From Prorocentrum cordatum (taxonomy: Eukaryota > Sar > Dinophyceae > Prorocentrales > Prorocentraceae), in NCBI GenBank assembly GCA_963575745.1, contig CAUYUJ010000962.1, positions 7,501 through 50,000 of the forward strand: DNA of 42,500 bases, written 5' to 3'. Below are positions 7,670 through 16,714 of this stretch, piece after piece (the first letter of the stretch is position 1; the number at the start of each line of letters is the position of its first letter). The translations under genes and the position numbers were made by a program. Below the pieces are notes generated by a model. It made no database searches, had not been told where the DNA came from, and worked only from the letters and a program-made list of their open reading frames with translations.

Positions 7670-9161
7670 TGGTAGCGGAGCTGGCTACACTCTCGTGTGG
7701 CTGGCTCTCGCTCTAATACCCATAATCCACGGCACAACTTGGTGGACTACTACTACGGTGGAATACCATGTTGCGCCGGCTCTGCGAGGAGCGGAGCCAG
7801 TCCGCGATCGAGCTAGCGGGGCGACCCGCGAGCTCGAGACGCTCTCTCCTACTTCACTGCGCTACTTCACTCCCGACTTCCACCAGATGCCAATCGGCAA
7901 CTCGATCGAGAACGTGGTCACTCTGCGGGGCTACCCGCAGCGGGGCCACCTGCATCCCGTGCCGGTCAGGCGCCTTACGGCTACTACGCCCGAGCCTGAC
8001 AAACCACAGCCTAAACCAATCACCGAAGCCGAGATGCACATGCACTGGATTAAGATAACTATCTTCGGCATTCTATGGGTGATAATGGGATGTGCTGTGG
8101 GCTACATGCGGCAGGGGATGGACGACACGCGTACTACCGGCCCTTCGTGGGACCCAGCCGGTACTACGCCCTTTCGCGAGTACGTTCGCGAAGTACATGC
8201 ATGGATAAACGTAACGAGCGGCAATATGACGCCACCTCAGCAAGCTGCAGCACTACAACGTGGCCTTCAAGGCCTTGCTCGTCGTATCGCCATGCAGGTC
8301 CCCTCCCAGATCATCAACTATGGTGTAACTGTCAACGGACAGCCAACGGATGCAGTTACTTATATACTGTACCTATTGAGCACCAAATTTGAAAATCTGG
8401 AAGATGAGCGCCAGCTCAACTCTGGCACTGCCCTTATCGACTTTCGCGTCGAAAGGGGCGAGCGAATCGACTCAGTGTTAGCTCGATTCGAGATGGCCCG
8501 TGACGAGGCTAACTCTGTTGGCTTTGTCATCCCCAACTTTCAGATCCTAACGCTGATCCTTTTCAGAGCGTTAGGCGTTGGCGCGTCACGAGCCCAACAC
8601 CTGCTGGAGCCCTTTAATCATCAGATGCCCAGAACACAAGCAGACTATGACAGGCTGCTGACCAGGATGAGGAACTACGGGCATGTTGCCGAGCGCTCTC
8701 CTGGCAACATTGCGGGTATCTTCACAGGGCACCACTCACATGCAGGTGTCTACGCCACGACTGCGGGGTCACCCGCTGGTCCTGGCGAGCCAAGTCCCTG
8801 GGCTGATCCAGCCGATATGCCTAACGAGGCCACTGTCCTCTTAGGGCAGACTGGCCAGGCATCGGCAGAGGCAGCGGAGGCGAACGCCTGGTCGAACTAC
8901 ACGCCGGGCGCCGCCTACACTGCAAGCCCGCCCTCGGGCACAACCCTCTGGGGCCAAGCGGAGCCATCCGCTCAAGGGTCTCAGCCACCCTCTCCGTTTG
9001 AATCTGGCACTGACACAGATACTTCATCTGACGGTGATCACAATGGCATAGTCTCTGCTGGTAATGACTATCCAGCTGATGACACTCACCTTTCTGAACA
9101 ACAAAGAGCGGAAGCCGCTTTTATGGCTTATCGCAAAAACGCCGTTGGAGGCGCTTTATGA
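7536..9161 (+). CDS. ORF1, Gag-like capsid protein with two hydrophobic segments
   Basis: I place the start at the ATG at 7536, inside the 5' LTR; the frame is open further upstream but only with a TTG codon. This gives 541 residues. Residues 51-66 and 171-191 are strongly hydrophobic (YTLVWLALALIPIIHG and WIKITIFGILWVIMGCAVGY), which would make this a membrane-attached Gag, unusual for copia. Residues about 212-400 (PFREYVREVHAWINV through RTQADYDRLLTRMRNYG) resemble the helical capsid core of dinoflagellate copia Gag. The C-terminal 140 residues are Ala/Pro/Gly/Ser-rich and lack a zinc knuckle, which lies at the start of ORF2 instead. The stop overlaps the next ATG as ATGA. Six of the 14-15-nt hairpins described below fall in this frame. 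Confidence 0.75.
   Translation: MPLLSFTPDPMLHLALLLMRYETKPGIWERLRRNIYLGLPVRFRLGSGAGYTLVWLALALIPIIHGTTWWTTTTVEYHVAPALRGAEPVRDRASGATRELETLSPTSLRYFTPDFHQMPIGNSIENVVTLRGYPQRGHLHPVPVRRLTATTPEPDKPQPKPITEAEMHMHWIKITIFGILWVIMGCAVGYMRQGMDDTRTTGPSWDPAGTTPFREYVREVHAWINVTSGNMTPPQQAAALQRGLQGLARRIAMQVPSQIINYGVTVNGQPTDAVTYILYLLSTKFENLEDERQLNSGTALIDFRVERGERIDSVLARFEMARDEANSVGFVIPNFQILTLILFRALGVGASRAQHLLEPFNHQMPRTQADYDRLLTRMRNYGHVAERSPGNIAGIFTGHHSHAGVYATTAGSPAGPGEPSPWADPADMPNEATVLLGQTGQASAEAAEANAWSNYTPGAAYTASPPSGTTLWGQAEPSAQGSQPPSPFESGTDTDTSSDGDHNGIVSAGNDYPADDTHLSEQQRAEAAFMAYRKNAVGGAL
7670..7681 (+). promoter_or_regulatory. Primer binding site, initiator-Met-tRNA type
   Basis: TGGTAGCGGAGC follows the 5' LTR with no gap. 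Its complement, GCTCCGCTACCA, has the look of the 3' end of an initiator methionine tRNA, which primes most copia elements (plant elements use TGGTATCAGAGC, yeast Ty1 uses TGGTAGCGCC). The site is also translated as part of the Gag-like frame, as in Ty1. Confidence 0.85.
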
Positions 9162-12100
9162 AGAAACCGGTCAGAAAAGTGAGACGTGCAGTACGCCGAC
9201 ATTTCAAACGATATGGAAAGGGTCGTGGCAAAGGGGGTCGCAGACGTCGTATGCATGGTTGGGGTATTACTGCTTTCCTCACGTCCTTAACTGATATAGT
9301 TTTTGAAGAAGTTCTTATCGGAGGCAAAGGTCGGGGTCGCAGGCGGACCTCTGGTAAGGGAAAAGGGCGGAGGGGCAACCCTAGGGACGCTTCTGGCAAT
9401 ACTATGAAGTGTCATACATGCGGTAGTACAGAGCATTTGCGCGATCATTGCCCGAAAGGGAAAGGAAAGGGATCCGTACATTTGGCTCAAAACTCTTTTA
9501 TGGATGACATAGACTACATTGACTACGAGTTTTACGTCAATCCAGAAGCGGCTCCCGCCGCGGGCTCCTCCACGTACTACGTGATGGCCCGCTACGCTGA
9601 AGTGACCGTAGCCCTGGAAGAGTACGCGGTGACCCTCTTCGACGAGTTCCACGGCTGGGACGAAGTCGACGAGGTCGCGTTCAATGCCTGGTTCGGTCTT
9701 CCAGCGGGGCCACCCGCCGACGACGAGATCTCCGAAGCTGAGACCGTCCCGGCGACCGAGGAGGAGCTCGCCGCCGCGCTGGCACCGCAGGTGATTGGCA
9801 TGCCGTTGCTGCCAGATCTTCCGCGAGCTGGCTCGGAAGCGGGAGACGCTGATGGCGAAATGCGGGGCCATCCCGCTTATTCTGACTCCGAAGAGGCCGA
9901 AGAGGACTATAAGGACATGTTCCAAGAGCAGGTCGCAGAAGCGATCCAGCTCCTGAGTGCGCCAGCACATCAGCGGATAACCATGAACGACCTGCTGTCG
10001 CGCCCAGGGGCTGCAAGGCTGCGTCCATACCTGGATTCGGACATGTCGGCACCTCAGATGCTGACAGCACTCCAGGATCTAGCGGGGTCACCCGCCGAAG
10101 CGGCGCCAGCCGCAGCAGCGGGGCCACCCGCTTGGTCTATGGACGTATTCATGCAGGGCTGCGACCAGATGGACCTCAACGACCTCACGATGGAGCAGCT
10201 AACCGACATCGGGTACTTTCAAAGCCCGTATCAGCACGTATTCATGGTCCAGGACAGCTCAGAGGACTCGGAGGACAGGCGCCATGCCAAGAAGAACAGA
10301 CGACCATCTCCCCCCCGAGACCCAGAGCACCGTCATGAAGATGAAAGGCCCATGGAACGTGGCAGTGCGTCAGCGGGGCCAGCCCGCAGGAGGAGCCGTT
10401 CAGCTCCACGACGCCCTACACATGATGCATCTGGCTACCCGTGCAGCACGGAGCACTCCGTAGGTGTATCCGCTCAGTACGTGCCGGAGTGGTACATCAA
10501 TTGGTACCCCGGCTACTCGATGGACGTGATCCGCCACTGGTGGTCCAAGGAGCACTGCAAACGGGACGAATCTGGCATGATAATACGCACCAAAGGTGGC
10601 AAGACTAAAACGCCAGAGGCTTGGGACCGAAGGGCTAAGAAACAGGAGATCATCAACGATCGCAAGACATACAGGAAACAAGTATGTCAATGCGAGCCTT
10701 TCAAAGGTCACATGCGCGGCTGTCCAATGGACCGCCCCTCCAGGAGCCCTCATCGCGGTGAGACCCCCTGGAATTGGTCTCATGGAGATGACGCTGGCAA
10801 CGTCCATGATCCTAACAAGAAGGTCCCTGGAGGAGGAAAGCGCATCACTGAAGCCGATCGCGTCCCTATGACCGAGGAGGTTGCTGACACTGTCAGGGAA
10901 AATTGGGAACAGCTTCCCACAGACCATCGCCTCAAGGAATGGAACCGCCGATTCCATAAAGAGGCGGGGTCACCCGCAGAATCCAGCGGAGAAGCGGGGT
11001 CACCCGCAGACGCGGCGCCAGCCGCTGGGTCCGCGGACGAAGAATGGATAGCTGTTGCATCTGCTGCCGGATCCGCCGCCGGTACTGACCAAACCGAACT
11101 GAATGAAGAATGGGCGGCGGAAGACGGCTCAGAGAATCCATTCCCTGATGGATGCGCCTGCTGGTACTACAGCTCCTCGGCACAGAAGTGGTTTTGCACG
11201 AGGGTACTTCACCGCCACGAAAATGGCAAGTACAAGCTGGCCATAAAAGGTACTGCCAACATCGACCAGATGAGGCAGATCATCCATGATCATGGCCAGC
11301 CAGAAGGCCCTCCTAAAGACCCTCCTGGTCCACAACCAGGCAAGGGCAGCAGACCACCTCCAGGACCTGAAGCCGACTCCTCGTCTCCACCGTCTCCTGC
11401 GAAGAGGTACCCTTCCAAGAGCCCCGAAGGCACACAGGGGCGTGCGAAGGCCAGAGGGATCGCCAAGAAGGACGACCCTGAGCAGGGAGAGCCTACCGGC
11501 CCGTCCGTGACGGAGAGGAGGAAGGCTTTTGCTGGACCATCAACCCCGATGCCACCGGCTGCCCAAGGCGACGTCAAGGACGAAGTTCGCGACCAGCCTA
11601 AGGCAGCCTTCCGAGGTGACTGGACTCCAACTCTGCATCGGCCGCGCCTTGCACCACGACCAGGCTCGGCACGAATGAAAGCACGGCCGAAGCCCGAGGC
11701 TGGGATGAGGTCGGTGCGGGCAGAGGCAGCCGCCAAAGATAAGGAGGACAAGGGCTCTGCGGGGCCACCCGCTAAAGCGGCGCCAGCTGCAGAAACGGGG
11801 ACACCCGCAGAAGGCACTCTCTCAAGAGAAGAACGCTTCAGAGCCCTCAAAGAATTTGGCGACCGACAGAAACTAGCCGACGATGCGTTGGCTGACCAAG
11901 GTCACCCGCACCCTGGCGCGGGGTCATCCGCTGGAGCTGCCTCGGCAGCCGCAGGCTCTGCGGGGCCACCCGCTAAAGCGGCGCCAGCTGCAGCAGCGGG
12001 GCCACCCGCACGTCGGCAACCAGCGTCGTCTGTTCTCACGAACATCCCTCTGGGAGCCATTGAATATTGGCAAGGCATTGAAGACAAAGGCCCGAGACGC

Positions 12101-15100
12101 ACCATAAACCCACGAGTCGCTCGAGATGATACAGATCGATACGAGGTCATCAATTGCCCCGATCGTCGTAACTTCGAGTGCCGTAACGATTGGGAACGTG
12201 AACAACAAGCCGTGGGAAATATGTTGCGGGACAGGCCGCCATTGCGCGTCGCGCAGCACAGAGCAGAGCTCATGAAGGTCATGGAGAAGTTTAACACAGA
12301 TCCGACTCTGCCGCGCGATTGGCAAATGACCAAGGTGTCAATATGGTTCTCTACAGCCCTACGCCATAGTCCGTATTGGAAAGATGGATTCAGCCGACAC
12401 TTCGAAAATATTGACACTTTCGATCCATACGATGGCTGGGTTGTTGTTGACGATTTGCTGACAAACTGGACTGAAAACGATCAGTGGAAAGGCTACCGGG
12501 ACATGCGCGATGTGCTGATCAAGGGCAACCATCACTGTTCATACGTGTATTGGGTGTTGCTAAACTGCTGCGAGATGATCGACAACCATGGCATGCAGAA
12601 GGGCAGGCTCCAGATGAAGTGCGTCGAGGATAGCATGAAGCTACCTCCCAGATTCCGACCGACGGCACGCAGGCCACAATATTTCATCAGAGCCACGAAC
12701 GGCCATAGCAGCCCAGGCATCCACTGCCCCGAGTCGCTCTATAAGCCGATCACAACATGGATGAAGGAACCAGGTGACCCAGTATACTTCATCCACGGGA
12801 CACAGTGGGAACATGTTAAGGGCATCCTTGATAATGGCCTTTCATGCCTCGCACAGGACAACCCTAAGGGGCAGGGGGGGCGCCAGTTCGTACACGGCTG
12901 CCCCTACCTCCCGGGTGACCCGAGGATTCAGTCGGGCATCCGTCCTGACTCTGAGGTGCTCATCTTCTGTAGCATCAGCAAGATGTTGTCCAGCGGCTTT
13001 TCTTTATGGAGGTCAGCGAATGACATCGTCATGACACGGGGCCACGACGGCCGAATACCGCCCGATCATATCCTCCAGATTGTGAGCATTGCAAAATATC
13101 GGGTCGGTGAAGCCTGGAGCAATCCGCTGGCTTATGACAAATCGCGGAAGCGGGGCCAACCCGCGGACAGGATTCGCACCGAGGACTACTTGCCACTTAA
13201 ATTGTGTGACAGAACTCTGGGTGTGATGGGAGATCACGCCATGTACCTAAAGGGCTGGACTAAGACGGGCGGTCGCCCATTCAACTTGACCATGACCGAG
13301 CAAGATGTTGCTCCACGACCGTACCTCACACAGACAGTCCTCATGATAAATGCCCAGGAAGACGAGGTCATGCCTGAGGCGGGGCCACCCGCAGGAGCGG
13401 GGACACCCGCGGCAGACACCTCGGATGGTTCATGGCAGCAAGTGGTCACGCCAGTAGCCGCGGTAGCATCTCCTTGGAGGCCGGACCAGCAGACATGGGT
13501 CCAGGCCCTCAACAGCTACCTGTCACCAGCCGACGTTTCTGGACTGACCGATCAGCTATATCGTGCTGACCCGTGGGCAGTGCATACAGGTATCCAAGAC
13601 GCACAGCAGAGGAACCTGCGCACTCCTGCGGGGCCACCAGGCGCCCTAGGACCACAGCCACAACGCCCTCCGCAGCAGGCTGGAGGTGCGAGGTTTGTCC
13701 CTATGGGCGGCTCCGATGGTGGCTCGCCGTTCCGGACTCCGCCGTCTGAAACGAGCGAGAACAGCTTGTGGCAAAGACTCCAGGCGATTCGCGGAAATCC
13801 AGCACTCGCGGCAGCACTCCAAGCAACCACTCCCTTTGGCACTCCGAGGGGTAGTGAAGGAGGAGTGGCTGCGGGGTCACCCGCCGAGCGAACGCCTGCG
13901 GAGCCACCCGCTCAAGCGGGGCCACCCGCTGACGGACAGCAAGGTTCAGACTACGAACGTCGGGCAGCCAACTTAAGAGCACAGGCTACTTTTCTGCAGC
14001 AACAAGCTGATAGAGTGCCCAGCCTGTTGCGGAACCGCAACATAGATGTTACAAATCATGGCGACTTTCGACCTCTCTGGAGTTGGACTTCTGAAGATGC
14101 TCCAAATGCTGATCCCACGAATCCATATCGACAGGTGTTTATTCCAGGAATAGCATCACACCCGATATACGGATGGGACAATCACGGTCCAGCAGAGGCG
14201 CAGGCCATGGACGCACCGATGTACCCTGAGTACTACGCGCAGATGAATAACACTCCTATGATTGCGGGGCCACCTGCGAACGAATACACTCGGAACCTAG
14301 CTAATGAGATGTTTCGTTTGCAGTTCACACGAGCGGTCGATGCGCAGTCTATGCCACACTGCGCCTACATGCCCACGCCGACGGACCCCGAGACCATAGT
14401 TCAACCAGCTGGTCTCGCGGTGCCAGCCGCTATGGGCAGCATGCCAGACTACATCCGCGACGTGCACAACACGCAGCAAGCGATACTGGCATCCAGGCAG
14501 CAGGCTCGTGACAACACTAGGCTGCGCCAACAGCGCGCGATCCAGAGAAGGATTGAGCGCGAGGCCCAAGCGGGGACACCCGCAGAAGCGGGGCCACCCG
14601 CTGAACGGCCAGACAGACGGCCGCCACCGACGCCATATCGGGAGGGCGAAACCACGTTCGAGCGCCAAGCTCGGACTCGCCCTGACGTGCCTGCTCCAGT
14701 CATCTCAGACTACAACTTCACTCAGTGCCCAATCTGCATGGACAACTACGAGATGGGCACTACAGTGTGGAGACTGGCGTGCGGGCACTTCTTTCACGAC
14801 ATATGCTGGGACCGTGTTGCACAGCAGCACGTCCGCAATCAGCGGCCAGGTGCGCCGAATGAGGCCCCCTGTGCCGTATGCCGTGGACCGGGCATAGTGA
14901 TAGCACACTTCCCGTATGCTGGACAGCGCGATGCTGAGTCGGACCAAGCGCGCCAGCAGGAAAGGTACGTTGCAGATGCCCGAGAAATGCGTCGGTTACG
15001 CGAAGCAGTGGAGGCACTGGAGGCTCGAGCCGCACGATCGGCGGAGCCATCCGCGCGTGCCCCAGCTGCACAGGCATACCCCTGGCCAGCGCCAGAACAA

Positions 15101-16714
15101 GGCATTCAGATGCCGATCTTGTCCACGCTCCGAGCGCAGGAGCCCCCAGTTGAGGGGCCACCCGCTGAAGCGGCTCCCGCCGCCCAAGCGGGGCCACCCG
15201 CAAACGGACCTCCAAACCCAGGTTTCTTGAGGGCCATGGAGGCCAACATCAGGCGGAGTGGCAGGAGCGGAGGCGGGATTCGGAGGCCAACTGGATCAAC
15301 CAGGACCTCTCGAGTGGCAAGCCCGGTCAGCGCCAGAAGCCGGGCAAGCGCTGAGAGCGCAGAGGCAGCCCAGTTTCATTCCACGTTCATGATTGACACA
15401 GAGGGGCTGACCTACGCGCGTGACGATACTGACACGCTGCCACCAGGAGGCGAATGGATGTCCACGCTATCTGCAAACTATTGGGTCCTCCAGCAGGAAC
15501 CGATTACTGTGGAGGAGCGCCGCCAGTACGAGCAGATGTGGTGCACCGAGCTGACCATGAGTCAATGGGTTCTTGAACAGCGCCTGTTGAGGGGTACACT
15601 CGGATCGCAGATCACGTACCACACCAACGACCACACTGGCGTACAGGTCGCTCTTGCAGCGCGCAATGGGACATTCTTTCCTGATGAAGATGGTATGCCC
15701 TGTATCTCGTTCATGCTGGACATTGGTTCTAATGTGAACATCATTGGATCCAACACGGCGCGGACCTTCCAGGAGATAATGGCCAGGTTCAACTACCGAC
15801 CTGCCATCTGCACCCTGAGCAAGACCCTCTACATCAATGGTGTTGGGGAGGGCGCTGCAATATGTCGGAAGATGGGCAACTTCAAGATCGGGGTACAGTA
15901 TGCCAACGAGGCGAGCCCCCGTATTGAGGAGTATGCCTCCAACATCGCAGAGGGCTCGGGTGCCAATCTCCCGGCTATCTGGGGCCTAGGAGCCATGGAG
16001 GCACGTGATACGATCATCGTGTTGAAGCCGGGCTACCAGAAGGTCATCTTCCCCAGCGGTGACTACACCCTGAAGCTGGGAAGAGGCGCCAAGGTCCTGA
16101 AGGCGAAGAAGACTCCCTCGGGACATCTCGCGATTCCCTGCGGGTTGTACGATGGGGCCAAGAGCCACACGGTCACGAACACCTTCACGATCCGCAGCAG
16201 TCGAGATGGCTACACCGAGACGGAGAACGAAGAGGACCCCGTCAGTGCGGGGCCACCCGCTGAAGCAACAGCGGGGCCACCCGCGACGGGACAGTCCGCG
16301 ACCTTCACGACCGATACGTACATCGTCGAGCCGTACATCGACAAGCAGCTCCTGGAGGACACGACCCGTTTGATCGTGAACAGGACGCTGAACAGCTGGT
16401 GGGAGTGCCGACAGGGTCCCGAAGGGACTGGGCCACACATGAAGGCTGCCCTGAAGTCCAAGATCTTCTGGGCAGTCCAGGAGGCGGTGAGCAAATGGGC
16501 GCCTGAGGATCCAGCGGGGCCACCCGCGTCGCCGCCGCCACCGCCAAGCTACACGGGCGGAGGTTCGTCGGACTCTGCGGGGCCAACCCGCGTGGAGATC
16601 GTGGGTCACGCTACGGATCGGACGGAATACTTTGACACTTCTGAAAACAATCCGAGAGGAAAAATATCATTCAAAATGTCTCGTTATCGAAGATATTCGC
16701 ACAGCTTGCGCTGA
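9158..16714 (+). CDS. ORF2, polyprotein: zinc knuckle, Tpt1/KptA-like, RING-H2, retropepsin-like
   Basis: A 2518-residue frame starting at the ATG that overlaps the ORF1 stop. Visible parts in order: a very basic N terminus (1-75); a CCHC zinc knuckle at C85, C88, H93, C98; an acidic, Ala/Pro-rich spacer; a Cys/His cluster near 510-522; a Tpt1/KptA-like RNA 2'-phosphotransferase region at about 1050-1315, with RH at 1069-1070, GWVVVDDLL at 1093, RATNGHS at 1178 and YFIHGT at 1210, GRQFVH at 1241; a RING-H2 finger with C1857, C1860, C1875, H1877, H1880, C1883, C1905, C1908 followed by a probable coiled coil (about 1926-1960); and an aspartic-protease-like region with FMLDIGSNVNIIGS around D2188 and LPAIWGLGAM at 2271. 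The spacers contain many Ala-Gly-Pro-Pro-Ala motifs, each encoded by a hairpin. Pol continues in the next frame. Confidence 0.8.
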   Translation: MKKPVRKVRRAVRRHFKRYGKGRGKGGRRRRMHGWGITAFLTSLTDIVFEEVLIGGKGRGRRRTSGKGKGRRGNPRDASGNTMKCHTCGSTEHLRDHCPKGKGKGSVHLAQNSFMDDIDYIDYEFYVNPEAAPAAGSSTYYVMARYAEVTVALEEYAVTLFDEFHGWDEVDEVAFNAWFGLPAGPPADDEISEAETVPATEEELAAALAPQVIGMPLLPDLPRAGSEAGDADGEMRGHPAYSDSEEAEEDYKDMFQEQVAEAIQLLSAPAHQRITMNDLLSRPGAARLRPYLDSDMSAPQMLTALQDLAGSPAEAAPAAAAGPPAWSMDVFMQGCDQMDLNDLTMEQLTDIGYFQSPYQHVFMVQDSSEDSEDRRHAKKNRRPSPPRDPEHRHEDERPMERGSASAGPARRRSRSAPRRPTHDASGYPCSTEHSVGVSAQYVPEWYINWYPGYSMDVIRHWWSKEHCKRDESGMIIRTKGGKTKTPEAWDRRAKKQEIINDRKTYRKQVCQCEPFKGHMRGCPMDRPSRSPHRGETPWNWSHGDDAGNVHDPNKKVPGGGKRITEADRVPMTEEVADTVRENWEQLPTDHRLKEWNRRFHKEAGSPAESSGEAGSPADAAPAAGSADEEWIAVASAAGSAAGTDQTELNEEWAAEDGSENPFPDGCACWYYSSSAQKWFCTRVLHRHENGKYKLAIKGTANIDQMRQIIHDHGQPEGPPKDPPGPQPGKGSRPPPGPEADSSSPPSPAKRYPSKSPEGTQGRAKARGIAKKDDPEQGEPTGPSVTERRKAFAGPSTPMPPAAQGDVKDEVRDQPKAAFRGDWTPTLHRPRLAPRPGSARMKARPKPEAGMRSVRAEAAAKDKEDKGSAGPPAKAAPAAETGTPAEGTLSREERFRALKEFGDRQKLADDALADQGHPHPGAGSSAGAASAAAGSAGPPAKAAPAAAAGPPARRQPASSVLTNIPLGAIEYWQGIEDKGPRRTINPRVARDDTDRYEVINCPDRRNFECRNDWEREQQAVGNMLRDRPPLRVAQHRAELMKVMEKFNTDPTLPRDWQMTKVSIWFSTALRHSPYWKDGFSRHFENIDTFDPYDGWVVVDDLLTNWTENDQWKGYRDMRDVLIKGNHHCSYVYWVLLNCCEMIDNHGMQKGRLQMKCVEDSMKLPPRFRPTARRPQYFIRATNGHSSPGIHCPESLYKPITTWMKEPGDPVYFIHGTQWEHVKGILDNGLSCLAQDNPKGQGGRQFVHGCPYLPGDPRIQSGIRPDSEVLIFCSISKMLSSGFSLWRSANDIVMTRGHDGRIPPDHILQIVSIAKYRVGEAWSNPLAYDKSRKRGQPADRIRTEDYLPLKLCDRTLGVMGDHAMYLKGWTKTGGRPFNLTMTEQDVAPRPYLTQTVLMINAQEDEVMPEAGPPAGAGTPAADTSDGSWQQVVTPVAAVASPWRPDQQTWVQALNSYLSPADVSGLTDQLYRADPWAVHTGIQDAQQRNLRTPAGPPGALGPQPQRPPQQAGGARFVPMGGSDGGSPFRTPPSETSENSLWQRLQAIRGNPALAAALQATTPFGTPRGSEGGVAAGSPAERTPAEPPAQAGPPADGQQGSDYERRAANLRAQATFLQQQADRVPSLLRNRNIDVTNHGDFRPLWSWTSEDAPNADPTNPYRQVFIPGIASHPIYGWDNHGPAEAQAMDAPMYPEYYAQMNNTPMIAGPPANEYTRNLANEMFRLQFTRAVDAQSMPHCAYMPTPTDPETIVQPAGLAVPAAMGSMPDYIRDVHNTQQAILASRQQARDNTRLRQQRAIQRRIEREAQAGTPAEAGPPAERPDRRPPPTPYREGETTFERQARTRPDVPAPVISDYNFTQCPICMDNYEMGTTVWRLACGHFFHDICWDRVAQQHVRNQRPGAPNEAPCAVCRGPGIVIAHFPYAGQRDAESDQARQQERYVADAREMRRLREAVEALEARAARSAEPSARAPAAQAYPWPAPEQGIQMPILSTLRAQEPPVEGPPAEAAPAAQAGPPANGPPNPGFLRAMEANIRRSGRSGGGIRRPTGSTRTSRVASPVSARSRASAESAEAAQFHSTFMIDTEGLTYARDDTDTLPPGGEWMSTLSANYWVLQQEPITVEERRQYEQMWCTELTMSQWVLEQRLLRGTLGSQITYHTNDHTGVQVALAARNGTFFPDEDGMPCISFMLDIGSNVNIIGSNTARTFQEIMARFNYRPAICTLSKTLYINGVGEGAAICRKMGNFKIGVQYANEASPRIEEYASNIAEGSGANLPAIWGLGAMEARDTIIVLKPGYQKVIFPSGDYTLKLGRGAKVLKAKKTPSGHLAIPCGLYDGAKSHTVTNTFTIRSSRDGYTETENEEDPVSAGPPAEATAGPPATGQSATFTTDTYIVEPYIDKQLLEDTTRLIVNRTLNSWWECRQGPEGTGPHMKAALKSKIFWAVQEAVSKWAPEDPAGPPASPPPPPSYTGGGSSDSAGPTRVEIVGHATDRTEYFDTSENNPRGKISFKMSRYRRYSHSLR
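16491..16714 (+). other. ORF2/ORF3 overlap, presumed +1 frame change
   Basis: The ORF3 frame is open from just after a TGA at 16488-16490, so it overlaps ORF2 by 224 nt. It is +1 relative to ORF2. There is no ATG in the ORF3 frame before 16764, and the first near-cognate codon is the TTG at 16632. A programmed +1 frameshift (known in Ty1), a short intron, or a one-base mutation in this copy would each join the frames. I see no Ty1-type CTTAGGC site. Confidence 0.55.

Noticed and set aside
16632-16634. TTG as a genuine start codon of ORF3
   Set aside because: The frame is open upstream to 16491 and no start context is visible. A frame change or splicing is more likely.
9158-16714. Ala-Gly-Pro-Pro-Ala as a functional protein repeat
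   Set aside because: The same 14-mers occur in other codon phases and past the stop codon, so the peptide is a by-product of the DNA unit.
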